Positions 55,440-64,000 of a stretch of DNA of 64,000 nt are shown here, piece after piece. The translations under genes were made by a program, and so were the position numbers. Source of the DNA: Leeuwenhoekiella palythoae. GTDB lineage: Bacteria; Bacteroidota; Bacteroidia; Flavobacteriales; Flavobacteriaceae. Under the pieces are notes generated by a model. That model saw only the letters and a program-made list of their open reading frames with translations. It was not told where the DNA came from and ran no database searches. The stretch lies in NCBI RefSeq assembly GCF_900130045.1, contig NZ_FQXT01000001.1, positions 496,001 through 560,000 of the forward strand, given 5' to 3'. The first letter of the stretch is position 1; each line of letters starts with the position of its first letter.

Positions 55440-55457
55440 CCGCTTAAATTTATACTG

Positions 55458-56273
55458 ATGAAACTTTCAAATATTCCCAAAATAAAACACACTGACGGTA
55501 ACAACTTTTTTCTGCTTGCAGGGCCTTGCGCGATCGAAGGCGAAGAGATGGCACTTCGCATCGCTGAAGAGATCGTTAGCATTACCGATAAACTGAAAAT
55601 TCCTTACGTATTTAAAGGAAGTTTTAAAAAAGCTAATCGTAGCCGAATTGACAGCTTTACCGGAATTGGCGATGAAAAAGCACTGAAGATCTTACGCAAA
55701 GTTTCAGAGACTTTTGATGTTCCTACCGTAACGGATATTCACGTAAATGAGGACGCCGCAATGGCTGCAGAATATGTAGATGTGCTTCAAATCCCGGCAT
55801 TCTTAGTACGTCAAACTGATCTTGTGGTCGCAGCCGCAGAAACCGGAAAAGTGGTCAACTTAAAAAAAGGACAATTTATGAGTCCGGAAGCAATGAAGCA
55901 CGCTGTAACAAAAGTGACTGATACCGGCAATGAAAATGTCTGGATCACAGACCGCGGAACGATGTTTGGCTACCAAGATCTTATCGTTGATTTTAGGGGG
56001 ATTCCTACTATGAAAAGTTATGCTCCCACCGTGCTTGACGTTACGCACAGTTTGCAACAGCCTAACCAAAGTAGCGGCGTAACCGGCGGTCGCCCGGAAT
56101 TAATCGGTACAATGGCCAAAGCGGGTATCGCTGCCGGAGTTGACGGTTTGTTTATCGAGACGCATTTTGATCCTAAAAACGCAAAAAGTGATGGTGCTAA
56201 TATGCTTGACCTAAGTTTATTGGAAGGCCTGTTGACCAAGCTCGTTGCGATACGCCAAGTAGTGATCGACTAA
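55458..56273 (+). CDS. kdsA: 3-deoxy-8-phosphooctulonate synthase (KDO-8-phosphate synthase)
   Basis: 271 residues from the ATG at 55458; a longer frame from 55335 adds 41 non-conserved residues. Family marks in order: LLAGPCAIE, VFKGSFKKANRSR, DIHVNEDA, IPAFLVRQTDL, KKGQFMSPEAM, TDRGTMFGYQDLIVDFR, and THSLQQPN. It joins phosphoenolpyruvate and arabinose-5-phosphate to make KDO-8-P for lipid A core synthesis. The Asn in KKANRS indicates the metal-independent type, inferred from the family rule. Confidence 0.95.
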   Translation: MKLSNIPKIKHTDGNNFFLLAGPCAIEGEEMALRIAEEIVSITDKLKIPYVFKGSFKKANRSRIDSFTGIGDEKALKILRKVSETFDVPTVTDIHVNEDAAMAAEYVDVLQIPAFLVRQTDLVVAAAETGKVVNLKKGQFMSPEAMKHAVTKVTDTGNENVWITDRGTMFGYQDLIVDFRGIPTMKSYAPTVLDVTHSLQQPNQSSGVTGGRPELIGTMAKAGIAAGVDGLFIETHFDPKNAKSDGANMLDLSLLEGLLTKLVAIRQVVID

Positions 56274-56311
56274 AAAGTTTCGGTTTTAACATAATATATA
56301 TTTAATAATTA

Positions 56312-56354
56312 AAAGGTTCTCAAAAGCGCTGCTTTTGTAGAACCTTTATTTTTT
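56312..56354 (+). terminator. intrinsic terminator after kdsA
   Basis: Nested stem: outer AAAGGTTCT/AGAACCTTT, inner CAAAAGC/GCTTTTG around GCT, followed by ATTTTTT. A strong hairpin for the plus strand. Confidence 0.9.
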
Positions 56355-56481
56355 CGGTCCTATTTTGCCAAATTCTAAAAATCCAAGGCCTTTCGGCATT
56401 AGGTATTGAAAATTAAAAATTTAGAGAATCACCAGTAAACTAAATTCTTAGTACATTTAAGTACAATCAAAAGACATTATT

Positions 56482-58386
56482 ATGAAACACTTACGCCTTT
56501 CGGCATTTTTGGCCTTTACTGCTTTAAGCCTTCTTTCTTGCTCAGACGAACCTAAAGAAACTCCGCTTAGCATTGGTAATCTTGAACTTTCAGAAACCAA
56601 ACCTTCACCGGGTGATAGTCTAAAAATAGCCTACACTTCAAAAGATTCGTTGGTTCCTGAAGCATTTTATGTGTATACCGTGGCTTCATCTGCGTATCCT
56701 GTAGACCTCAATTTGGTTAAAGATGGTGAGCGTTTTACCGATGCTATCAAAATACCGGATTCTGCCGATGGTTTGATCTTTCACTTTAAGAATGGGGAAG
56801 AATATGAAGCCAATGGCGAAAAGGGGTATACGGTAAATCTTTATGATGCTGAGGGGGAAATGCTTCCTTCCTCAAAAGTGGCCATTGCTCATTACATCTC
56901 CGGCCGAGGAAGTTATTACGGAATCAAAACGGAATCTGATTCAACCTTAGCAGCTTACACTCAAGCTTTGGAAAATGACGCCGCTAGCAGTGAAGACTGG
57001 CTGTTGCCACAAATCTATTTAATGAGCCGTTCTGATGCTGAACAAGCAAATACGCTAGCTCAAAAAACTATTGATTCGTATTCTGGAAAAACACTTACCG
57101 AAAAGGATTATACAACCCTTTTTAGACTGGCTCAATTTAAAAAAGATCAACCGGCTCAAGATTCGTTATTAGCTATTTTAAAAACGGAATATCCTAAAAA
57201 CACTTGGGTGCTCAACAATTATGTCTCTCAAATGCGTCAGGCAAAAAGTGTGGATGAACAGTTAGAAATTCTAGATGATTTTAATGAAAACTCCGGAGCC
57301 GATGGGACTCAGAAAGACTTTTTATATCGTACGATTGCGACCACATTTTTAGAAAATGGGAATATTGAAGCGTATACAGAGTATATGGATAAAGCTTCTG
57401 ATGATATGTCTAAGGCTTCCATCTTGAATAATCTAGCTTGGGAACGTGCCGAAAATGGTGAAGAGTTAGAAGTTGCGGAAACTATGTCAAAACAATCTCT
57501 AGACATCATCGATGCCCAAAAATCAGATAAACCTGATTATTATACTGCAAAGCAGTTTGAAAAGAGCTTAGCTTCTACTAAAGCGATGTATTCTGACACC
57601 TACGGCCTGATTTTATTCAAACAAGGAAAGGTTAAAGAAGCAATCGCTGCTCAGGAAGTAGCCGTTGCAGACCGCGCAACCGCAGACGTGACTGAGCGCT
57701 ACTTACAATTCTTGACTGCTGATGAGCAATATGATAAAGTGGTGGAAAAAGCTACAGAATACATCAAAGACGGCAATGGAACTAGTGCTACTAAAGAATA
57801 TTTGAAGACCGCATATACAGCCTCAGAGCAAGATGAAGACTTTGAAAACTATTTGAGTGGACTCGAAAAAATTGCGCACGATAATGCTTTAGCCGAATTG
57901 AAAAAAGAAATGATTGATGAGGAAGCACCAACCTTTAACCTGAAGAATTTAAATGGTGAAGAAATCGCACTGACGGATCTTAAAGGAAAAACGGTGGTAC
58001 TTGACTTCTGGGCAACCTGGTGCGGACCGTGTAAAATCTCGTTCCCGGGAATGCAAAAAGCAGTGACTAAATATGCTGATAACGATCAGGTTGAATTCTT
58101 ATTTATAGATACTTGGGAAAGCACCAGCGGCGAGGCTCGTGAAAAAGGAGTTTCTGATTTTATCGCCTCTAATGCATACACCTTTAACGTGCTTATGGAT
58201 ACGCCCAAAGAAGAAGGAAGTCGGGAATATGATGTGGTTTCTGCTTATGAAGTTGACGGAATTCCAACGAAATTTGTGCTAGGCCCAGACGGAAAAATCA
58301 AGTTTAAAGCCGTAGGCTTTGATGGCAATACAGACGGTCTGGTTGAAGAACTTGATATGATGATCGCACTAGCTAGTGGGCAATAA
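56482..58386 (+). CDS. TlpA-like thioredoxin-fold lipoprotein
   Basis: 634 residues. Lipobox in LLSCSDE (C20). The N-terminal part is beta-rich, the middle (about 150-470) is helical and TPR-like, and the C-terminal 140 residues are a TlpA/AhpC-TSA thioredoxin domain with the redox pair C514-C517 in WATWCGPCK. Membrane-anchored thiol-disulfide exchange in the periplasm is expected. An upstream TACATTTA is one base from the -7 consensus. Single gene. Confidence 0.9.
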   Translation: MKHLRLSAFLAFTALSLLSCSDEPKETPLSIGNLELSETKPSPGDSLKIAYTSKDSLVPEAFYVYTVASSAYPVDLNLVKDGERFTDAIKIPDSADGLIFHFKNGEEYEANGEKGYTVNLYDAEGEMLPSSKVAIAHYISGRGSYYGIKTESDSTLAAYTQALENDAASSEDWLLPQIYLMSRSDAEQANTLAQKTIDSYSGKTLTEKDYTTLFRLAQFKKDQPAQDSLLAILKTEYPKNTWVLNNYVSQMRQAKSVDEQLEILDDFNENSGADGTQKDFLYRTIATTFLENGNIEAYTEYMDKASDDMSKASILNNLAWERAENGEELEVAETMSKQSLDIIDAQKSDKPDYYTAKQFEKSLASTKAMYSDTYGLILFKQGKVKEAIAAQEVAVADRATADVTERYLQFLTADEQYDKVVEKATEYIKDGNGTSATKEYLKTAYTASEQDEDFENYLSGLEKIAHDNALAELKKEMIDEEAPTFNLKNLNGEEIALTDLKGKTVVLDFWATWCGPCKISFPGMQKAVTKYADNDQVEFLFIDTWESTSGEAREKGVSDFIASNAYTFNVLMDTPKEEGSREYDVVSAYEVDGIPTKFVLGPDGKIKFKAVGFDGNTDGLVEELDMMIALASGQ

Positions 58387-58452
58387 GCGACAACTTATAT
58401 AATTACTTCCTCAGCTATAATTACCTCTGAGTCCAAATCCTAAACTACCAAT

Positions 58453-58487
58453 AAACCCCGGTACAAAAGCTATTTGCACCGGGGTTT
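58453..58487 (+). terminator. intrinsic terminator between convergent genes
   Basis: Stem AAACCCCGGT/ACCGGGGTTT with an inner CAAA/TTTG pairing. It ends the TlpA-like gene and may also serve the interrupted acyltransferase gene on the minus strand. Confidence 0.8.
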
Positions 58488-58492
58488 CCATT

Positions 58493-59650
58493 TTAAAAAT
58501 ATTTGATCCACGTAGCGCTACTCGCTTTTTTGTATGCTGAAAACCACTTGGTAGGCCAGTAAAGTAAAAAGGCTAATACAGCAGCTATCGCCCAAACCAT
58601 CCAGACGTGATCAACGCCTAGGTAATCGCCTTTATTTGTACCAAAGAATTGTACTCCTACAACATAAATAAGTAACAACACATACAAATGCACTATGTAA
58701 AAAAACATAGGTACCGAACCAAAGGTTTTTAGCACAAGCATCCAGCGATGCTCAAAACGCTCAAATACATAAAGCAGTAAAGCCCCTACTCCTAGCGTAA
58801 GAAGAATAAAATCTAACGAAGGTGGGTATTTAGTAAAGTTGAGAAAAGAGCTTACAGTTTCTAAAACAGTTTGCTGTTGCTCCCAAGGGAGCGTTTCACC
58901 ATAAATATTAAAACCTCTCAGAATGAGCAGCAAAATCAAGCTCGAAACTCCTACACCTAAAAGTCACTTATAGCGTTGCTGTACCTGTAATGCAGCATCA
59001 TAAACGGGGCCGGCGAAATAACCCACCGCGATCACACCGATCCACGGTAATAAAGGATATGAAATTTTTACCGGTATCATCGCATCTTGAATCAAATAAC
59101 CGCGATCGTGTAAAATTGTCCAAATAGGATACATCCACTCTTCTGGCGTGAAGCTAATGGGTGTCAATGCGTTGTGACCAAAAACTATTAGTAAACCTAA
59201 AACTCCTATGAGATAACGCGGCATTTTAACAAGGAGTGCTAAAGCGATCATACTTAAGCCTATCGCCCACATCACCTGTAAATACAAAGCTTGGTAGCTG
59301 CCAAACCAAGAAAAATTGATGAGCGTAACTTCTAAAAGAATTAAAAACAGACCGCGTTTAAAAAGAAAGCCACTTGCAGAACGTTGTGGCTTTTGACGCG
59401 GATGCGCATACAACCACGCGGATAATCCGGTTAGAAATACAAAAATGGGAGCGCAAAAATGCGCAGTCAATCTCGTAAAGAATAACGAAGTACTTGTCGC
59501 ATCAATTTGCATAGGATCGGTCACTTGCTCGTGCAGAAAAAAACGTTCTCTGGTATGATCTACCAGCATCAGGAGAATTACCAAACCTCGTAGTATGTCT
59601 ATTGCGTGTATACGTTTGCTTTTGGCGTTTAAAGCATTTTCAGGGGTCAT
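58493..59650 (-). pseudogene. DUF1624-type membrane acyltransferase interrupted by one in-frame TGA
   Basis: The two halves lie in the same frame: 228 residues from the ATG at 59650, then TGA at 58966-58964, then 156 further residues to the stop at 58493 with no frame shift. The full length of about 385 matches the DUF1624/heparan-alpha-glucosaminide acetyltransferase-like family. The N-terminal AIDILRGLVILLMLVDHTRE and the C-terminal ILRGFNIYGE are its hallmarks, and the hydrophobic helices continue across the stop. TGA is one base from TGG, and Trp would fit in RYK-W-LLG. A TTG at 58939 could restart the second half. Promoter intact, so loss appears recent, or there is readthrough or a sequence error. 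Confidence 0.82.
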
Positions 59651-59669
59651 AAGTCAGTTTTAGGTAGCG

Positions 59670-59677
59670 CAAAACTA
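59670..59677 (-). promoter_or_regulatory. -7 promoter box (TAnnTTTG) for the interrupted acyltransferase gene
   Basis: Plus strand CAAAACTA, i.e. TAGTTTTG on the minus strand, exact consensus, 20 bases before the ATG at 59650. Confidence 0.55.
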
Positions 59678-59762
59678 CCGTAAAAATCAGGCTTAGCCTT
59701 TGACAAATGTCACGAAGTCTTTGTTAAAAATGTTTCGGTAGTATGTGTGGCGCTGGCTGTAT

Positions 59763-60107
59763 TTAGCGTAGCTTTTTGGCTTGTTCTAAAAATGAAATCA
59801 CCACTTCTGCATCAATAGCTTCGGTGATATCAAAACGCAGCGAGCGTAATCTTTTTCTCCCCTCACCGGCAACCAAATGCTTTTCAAGATCGATCAATTC
59901 GTTTCCATAGATAAAACTCAGGTCTACAAAACGCTTTCTAAAATTCAGAAAACAGAACATTTTTCCATTCAAATAATAAAATGGCAAATGCCATTTGTAC
60001 AGCAGTTCTGCTTCGGGCACCGTATGTTCTACAAGTAACTGCAATTGCAGTAAAATACTTTTAAAAGGTTCTGGTTTAGAAAGAATATAATGCGCTGCCG
60101 GATTCAT
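59763..60107 (-). CDS. DUF1801 domain protein
   Basis: 114 residues, single small domain. The segments LLVEHTVPEAELLYKWHLPFYYLNGKMFCFLNFRKRFVDLSF (33-74; key residues W, PFY, KRFVDLSF) are the DUF1801/YdhG pattern. A cytoplasmic family of unknown function. The gap from 60108 to 60252 shows no gene or strong structure. Confidence 0.82.
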   Translation of the reverse strand: MNPAAHYILSKPEPFKSILLQLQLLVEHTVPEAELLYKWHLPFYYLNGKMFCFLNFRKRFVDLSFIYGNELIDLEKHLVAGEGRKRLRSLRFDITEAIDAEVVISFLEQAKKLR

Positions 60108-60252
60108 ACCATCTGGATTTTAAAACTTGTGAAAACCTTAAAAAAATCTTTCAAAAACATTAAAAAACTATTAATTAGGTGATTTTGAACGGTCTTTTCT
60201 AAAATTTCCGTCTATTTTTCCAATTCTACAAAAATCCCTAATCCAATTGTGA

Positions 60253-61389
60253 ATGATTAAAAACTACATCTATTCAAGTCTGCTGTGCACTTTTATGTTT
60301 CCGTTTTTGAGTTTTGGCCAAAATAAAGATAAACCAAAACTAGAACTGGGAGGTGCATTACGCTTCAATTATATCTATTCTTCTTGGAAGGAAGAACAAA
60401 AAACAAAAGGTGGCGAACTGGGTTACGATATGTTCCGCATAAACGCTAAAGCTTCTTATAAAAAGGTTTTTCTCAATGCCGAATACCGCTTGTATTCTGA
60501 TGCTTTTGGCGGCGGCTTCCTGAAACAAGGTTGGGTGGGCTACAAATTCTCTGAAAAAAACGAAGTACATGCCGGTCTGGTTTATGTGCCTTTTGGGATC
60601 AAGCAGTACAATTCACACAACTGGTTTTTCAATATTACTTATTACGCAGGTCTTGAGGATGATCACGATATGGGTTTAAAATATGTGCATACCGGAGCAA
60701 ACTGGGACTACGCCGTTGCGTTTCTTAAAAATGCCGAAGAGCTCAACTTTGGTGGTGATGTAGAAAACAGTTCTAGCAGGTACTCCTATGATATCGTAGG
60801 CAGAAATAAAGAGACCAATCAGTTTAACCTGAAACTTGTGCGCAAACTAGGTAATGCCGCTAAACACCGCATTGGATTTTCTGGTCAATACGGAAGTTTG
60901 TATAATATAGATACTGACACTAACGGAAATCACTATGCGCTGGCGCTGCACTATGAGGTAGATTACAATTCGTGGAATCTTAAAACCGAAGCGATTACCG
61001 TTGCGCATAATCCTGAGAACGAAACAGGGCAATCTAATGCCATTGTACAAATGGGAGCCTACGGAACACCTTATGAGGTAGCAGCCGATTTTAATATGTA
61101 CACCGCGGCGCTTTCAAAAACCTTTAAGGTCAATTGGGGACCTATCTCACAGCTTGAAGTTTATAACGACTTTGGGTATATGCAGAAAAAAGAACAAGAG
61201 TTTACAGATTCTTTTCAAAATGTGACCGGCGTTTTAGTGACCGCAGGTCAGGTGTACACCTACATTGATTATGCTGCCGGCTACAATCACTCTTGGTTGG
61301 GCGGAAACTTTATTGATGATTTTTCTACCGGAAATCTCGATGCGAAATGGGAGGCCCGTTTTAACATAAATATTGGATACTATTTTTAA
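60253..61389 (+). CDS. porin-like outer membrane beta-barrel protein
   Basis: 378 residues with a signal peptide ending in SFGQ (residue 23). The mature chain is a run of alternating strands with tight Gly/Asn turns (RFNYIYSSW, FLNAEYRLYSDAF, YKFSEKNEVHAGLVYVPFGI) and ends in FNINIGYYF, the Phe-ended final strand of outer-membrane porins. It stands 12 bases before a BCCT transporter gene, so it probably provides the outer-membrane pore for the same solute. Confidence 0.85.
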   Translation: MIKNYIYSSLLCTFMFPFLSFGQNKDKPKLELGGALRFNYIYSSWKEEQKTKGGELGYDMFRINAKASYKKVFLNAEYRLYSDAFGGGFLKQGWVGYKFSEKNEVHAGLVYVPFGIKQYNSHNWFFNITYYAGLEDDHDMGLKYVHTGANWDYAVAFLKNAEELNFGGDVENSSSRYSYDIVGRNKETNQFNLKLVRKLGNAAKHRIGFSGQYGSLYNIDTDTNGNHYALALHYEVDYNSWNLKTEAITVAHNPENETGQSNAIVQMGAYGTPYEVAADFNMYTAALSKTFKVNWGPISQLEVYNDFGYMQKKEQEFTDSFQNVTGVLVTAGQVYTYIDYAAGYNHSWLGGNFIDDFSTGNLDAKWEARFNINIGYYF

Positions 61390-61401
61390 CCGAATCATTT
61401 T

Positions 61402-63012
61402 ATGGCAAAAAAAATTACACGAAGCGACGAAAAGAAATCAATTTTTGGACTCGAAGTCAACGGACCGGTGTTTTTTACTTCGGCTATTTTTATCATCATA
61501 AGCATTGCATTGACGCTTATTTATGAGAAGAAAGCCGAAAAGATATTTGCAGACATCCAGCACGCAGTTGCTGAAAAAGCCGACTGGTTTTTTATTCTAA
61601 CCATCAACTTGTTTCTCATTTTTCTGGTTTATCTGGCTTTAGGGAAATACGGTAAACTCAGAATTGGTGGGCAAAAGGCAAAACCCGAATTTAAGACGAT
61701 GTCTTGGTTTGCAATGCTTTTTAGTGCAGGGATGGGAATTGGCCTGTTATTCTTTGGCGTTGCAGAACCCGTCAAACATTTAATGAGTCCGCCTACGGCT
61801 GAACCCAACACAGTCGCAGCGGCTCAAGAAGCGATGAATTTCACCTTTTTACATTGGGGTTTTCACGCTTGGGCCGTGTATGCGCTTGTAGGTCTTGCCC
61901 TTTCCTACTTCACGTATTCCCGCGGCTTGCCCTTAACCATCCGGTCTATCTTTTATCCTTTCTTAGGCGATAAAATCCACGGAAAAATAGGCGATGCTAT
62001 TGATGTTTTTGCGGTACTCGCTACGCTTTTTGGCTTAGCCACAAGTTTAGGTTTTGGAGTGCAACAGATCGCGAGCGGACTTAATCACGTTTTTGGTCTC
62101 CCTGACGGAATACTTACGCAAGTGCTTTTAATTGCCGGTATCACATTGGTTGCCACCACATCTGTAGTTCTTGGTGTTGATAAAGGGGTACGTATTCTGA
62201 GTGAATGGAATATGCGCGTAGCAGTAGTACTACTACTTCTTGCGCTAATCTTAGGGCCCACGCTCTTTATTTTTAGATCTTTTGTGGAAAACACCGGAAG
62301 CTATCTCTTTAATTTCTTGAAGATCTCTACATGGAGTGAAACCTTTAGCGGAACCTCTTGGCAAAACGACTGGACCGTTTTTTATTGGGGCTGGTGGATT
62401 GGCTGGTCACCTTTTGTGGGGATGTTTATCGCACGTATTTCTAAAGGAAGAACCATACGTGAATTCATTCTCGGCGTTTTGCTAGTTCCATCGTTAGTGA
62501 CCTTCTTCTGGATGTCATCTTTTGGTAGTGTTGCGATTCAGCAGGCTTTAGGCGGTGATATGACAATTGTATCGGCGGTGAAAGATGATATCGCAACCGC
62601 GCTTTTTGTATTCTTTGAAGATTACCCGCTGTCGATGATCATAAACATTGTAGCTGTTATTCTTATCGCAGGATTCTTCATCACCTCATCAGACTCCGGA
62701 TCGCTGGTAGTTGACAGTTTAACTTCAGGCGGAAAAATTGAAGCTCCGGTAGGGCAACGCATTTTTTGGGCGGTAACAGAGGGCACCGTAGCCGCCGTGC
62801 TTTTAATAGGTGGCGGACTCGAAGCCTTACAAACAGCTACTATTGTGACCGGCTTGCCTTTCGCCATTATTCTTCTCATAATGTGCTACTCCTTATACAA
62901 AGGCTTGCGAGAAGATCTTCAGAAACTGGAAAAGAAAAAATCTGAAAAACAAATGGATGATTATGAAGAAGTCGTTAAAGAGATTGTTGCACGCAGAAAT
63001 AAAACCGAATAA
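61402..63012 (+). CDS. BCCT family betaine/carnitine/choline transporter
   Basis: 536 residues, twelve hydrophobic segments. The BCCT hallmarks are FSAGMGIGLLFFGVAEP (around 115-130) and the aromatic core of TM8, YWGWWIGWSPFVGMFIARISKGRT (around 330-353; key residues WWIGWSPFVG). The substrate is probably a trimethylammonium compatible solute; the Na+ or H+ driving ion cannot be told. The C-terminal 45 residues are charged and cytoplasmic, as in osmoregulated members. Between porin and Usp genes in one transcript. Confidence 0.94.
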   Translation: MAKKITRSDEKKSIFGLEVNGPVFFTSAIFIIISIALTLIYEKKAEKIFADIQHAVAEKADWFFILTINLFLIFLVYLALGKYGKLRIGGQKAKPEFKTMSWFAMLFSAGMGIGLLFFGVAEPVKHLMSPPTAEPNTVAAAQEAMNFTFLHWGFHAWAVYALVGLALSYFTYSRGLPLTIRSIFYPFLGDKIHGKIGDAIDVFAVLATLFGLATSLGFGVQQIASGLNHVFGLPDGILTQVLLIAGITLVATTSVVLGVDKGVRILSEWNMRVAVVLLLLALILGPTLFIFRSFVENTGSYLFNFLKISTWSETFSGTSWQNDWTVFYWGWWIGWSPFVGMFIARISKGRTIREFILGVLLVPSLVTFFWMSSFGSVAIQQALGGDMTIVSAVKDDIATALFVFFEDYPLSMIINIVAVILIAGFFITSSDSGSLVVDSLTSGGKIEAPVGQRIFWAVTEGTVAAVLLIGGGLEALQTATIVTGLPFAIILLIMCYSLYKGLREDLQKLEKKKSEKQMDDYEEVVKEIVARRNKTE

Positions 63013-63014
63013 TT

Positions 63015-63872
63015 ATGGATCGTATTAAGAATATACTGGTCGCTCTTGACCTTTCAGCACTAGACAATCACCTTATTGAATACAGTGCGTTTTTAGCCGA
63101 AAAACTTAACGTTGAGCACGTCTATTTCGTTCATAATATCAAGAAATATGAAATCTCAGCCCTTTTTGAAGAAGAGTTAAGCAAACTTAACCTTGACCAA
63201 CTCATCGGTGATGAGTTGAATGATAAAATTGAAGAACGCTTTACCGGCAGTATGAGCTGGGAAGTGTTGATCTCTGAAGATTCTAACACAGAATCGCTGA
63301 TTCATTATATCGTTAATAAATACCAGATAGATCTGACTATTGTGGGCAATAAACCGGCAAAAGAAGGAACGGGTGTCGTCACTTCAAAACTGCTTCGCTT
63401 GTTAAAATGCAGCATTCTAAGTGTTCCTGAAGCGGCGCCACTGAAGTTAGATAATTTGTGGGTAGGTACCGATTTTTCTAATCCATCTAAAAAGTCGTTT
63501 GCATTTGCTGAAAATTTACGTCACCAACCTTCTACGCAACTAAGTGCTGTGCACATTTACCATGTACCGATGCAGTTTTCGCCATACGTGAGCAGTGAGG
63601 ACGCTGTAAAAAAGATTGAAAAGCATCTTGAGCAGAAGTCTGCTAAATTCTTTAAAAAGTCTACCTCCCCTGCTCCTGACCATAGTCAGTTGCTTTTTGC
63701 AAAAGATAAAAGTGTTGGGGATAAATTTCAAATAGAGCTTCAAAAGCAAAAACCAGATTTGCTTATTCTATCTGATAAAGGTAGTAATAATATCTCGTCA
63801 CTACTCATTGGCAGTCTAACCGAAGAACTGTTTGACGAACTCTTCAGCTGTCCGTTGCTGGTGGTAAAGTAA
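63015..63872 (+). CDS. tandem universal stress protein (two UspA domains)
   Basis: 285 residues with two Usp domains, about 1-140 and 145-285. The first starts MDRIKNILVALDLS, the second NLWVGTDFSNPS. The nucleotide loop in the second domain is DKGSNNISSLLIGSLTEEL. It begins two bases after the BCCT stop, so it is coupled to the transporter and may regulate it; this is an inference from position. Confidence 0.9.
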   Translation: MDRIKNILVALDLSALDNHLIEYSAFLAEKLNVEHVYFVHNIKKYEISALFEEELSKLNLDQLIGDELNDKIEERFTGSMSWEVLISEDSNTESLIHYIVNKYQIDLTIVGNKPAKEGTGVVTSKLLRLLKCSILSVPEAAPLKLDNLWVGTDFSNPSKKSFAFAENLRHQPSTQLSAVHIYHVPMQFSPYVSSEDAVKKIEKHLEQKSAKFFKKSTSPAPDHSQLLFAKDKSVGDKFQIELQKQKPDLLILSDKGSNNISSLLIGSLTEELFDELFSCPLLVVK

Positions 63873-63931
63873 GCTTTTGGTTTTGAGAAATCTCAGTAGC
63901 TCTGGGAAAAAATAATGGTTTAGCAACTCCC

Positions 63932-63961
63932 AAAAAACCTCTTGTATCCAAGAGGTTTTTT
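63932..63961 (+). terminator. intrinsic terminator after the porin-BCCT-Usp operon
   Basis: Perfect 13-base stem AAAAAACCTCTTG/CAAGAGGTTTTTT with a TATC loop. The remaining 39 bases to the right edge carry no gene. Confidence 0.92.
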
Positions 63962-64000
63962 ATTGCGTAATCTGAAAAAATACATTTACTTTGTATTTCA

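Noticed and set aside
58493-58939. Independent 148-residue membrane protein starting at the TTG at 58939
   Set aside because: It is in the same frame as the 228-residue gene upstream and continues its fold; a single interrupted gene explains both better.
58964-58966. TGA as a selenocysteine codon
   Set aside because: The position is inside a hydrophobic helix start in a family with no Sec members, and I saw no clear SECIS-like hairpin just downstream. TGG to TGA is simpler.
1-64000. CRISPR arrays, insertion sequences, prophage or rRNA genes
   Set aside because: No regularly spaced repeats, transposase or phage structural motifs, or rRNA-like stretches were seen on either strand.

Overview
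This window comes from a Bacteroidota chromosome, almost certainly a member of the Flavobacteriaceae. The evidence is internal. Several genes are preceded by exact copies of the Bacteroidota -7 promoter box TAnnTTTG, Shine-Dalgarno sequences are weak or absent, there are many short N-terminal lipoprotein signals (…SCKN, …LSCS), and the gene content fits: BshB1 of bacillithiol synthesis, Bacteroidota-type S9 and M61 peptidases, an isolated ftsE, and a TPR protein paired with an outer-membrane barrel. No insertion sequence, integrase, CRISPR array or prophage was seen. Most of the window reads as ordinary chromosome, with one accessory polysaccharide island and one very large, unusual CHAT protein.

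Layout. 0-9.4 kb: end of an Omp85-type barrel, an M61 peptidase, small hypothetical proteins, an SDR, sbcDC and a thioesterase. 9.5-13.3 kb: Xaa-Pro aminopeptidase plus DPP-IV-like peptidase, two proline-specific enzymes three bases apart. 13.3-17.9 kb (minus): a collagen-like lipoprotein, a lipoprotein di-haem peroxidase and two small exported or membrane proteins. 18.1-19.4 kb: Bcp peroxiredoxin divergent from a cluster-less endonuclease III. 19.4-24.7 kb: a 1759-residue protein carrying two alpha/beta-hydrolase domains with complete-looking Ser-Asp-His triads, a macro-like segment, a CHAT caspase-like domain and a helical C-terminus. 24.8-28 kb: HAD phosphatase, M28 peptidase, GNAT, DUF1697. 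28 kb: tRNA-His and, next to it, a broken tRNA-His copy whose D-loop is interrupted by an 18-bp perfect palindrome. 28.2-37.5 kb: bshB1, a trans-sulfuration enzyme, lipoprotein hydrolases, a LysR-YeiH pair and an amidohydrolase.

37.6-42.5 kb (minus): a long TPR protein followed by an outer-membrane barrel, driven from a clear -7 box and divergent from ftsE. 43.4-52.8 kb: surface-polysaccharide island with four glycosyltransferases, an FdtA-like ketoisomerase, a DegT/FdtB-like aminotransferase, a FemAB-like acyltransferase, a Wzx-like flippase and an OafA-like acyltransferase. Together these suggest assembly of a glycan containing a dTDP-3-amino-3,6-dideoxyhexose. Reading frames here are densely packed, with convergent and divergent overlaps and two genes whose start codon is not obvious.

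53-64 kb: a small lipoprotein, typA, kdsA, a TlpA-like thioredoxin lipoprotein, a DUF1624-type membrane acyltransferase interrupted by one in-frame TGA, a DUF1801 protein, and a probable porin-BCCT transporter-universal stress protein operon. The two most interesting items are the CHAT/dual-hydrolase giant and the palindrome-in-tRNA-pseudogene. No identification was checked against a database; all are from motif recognition.
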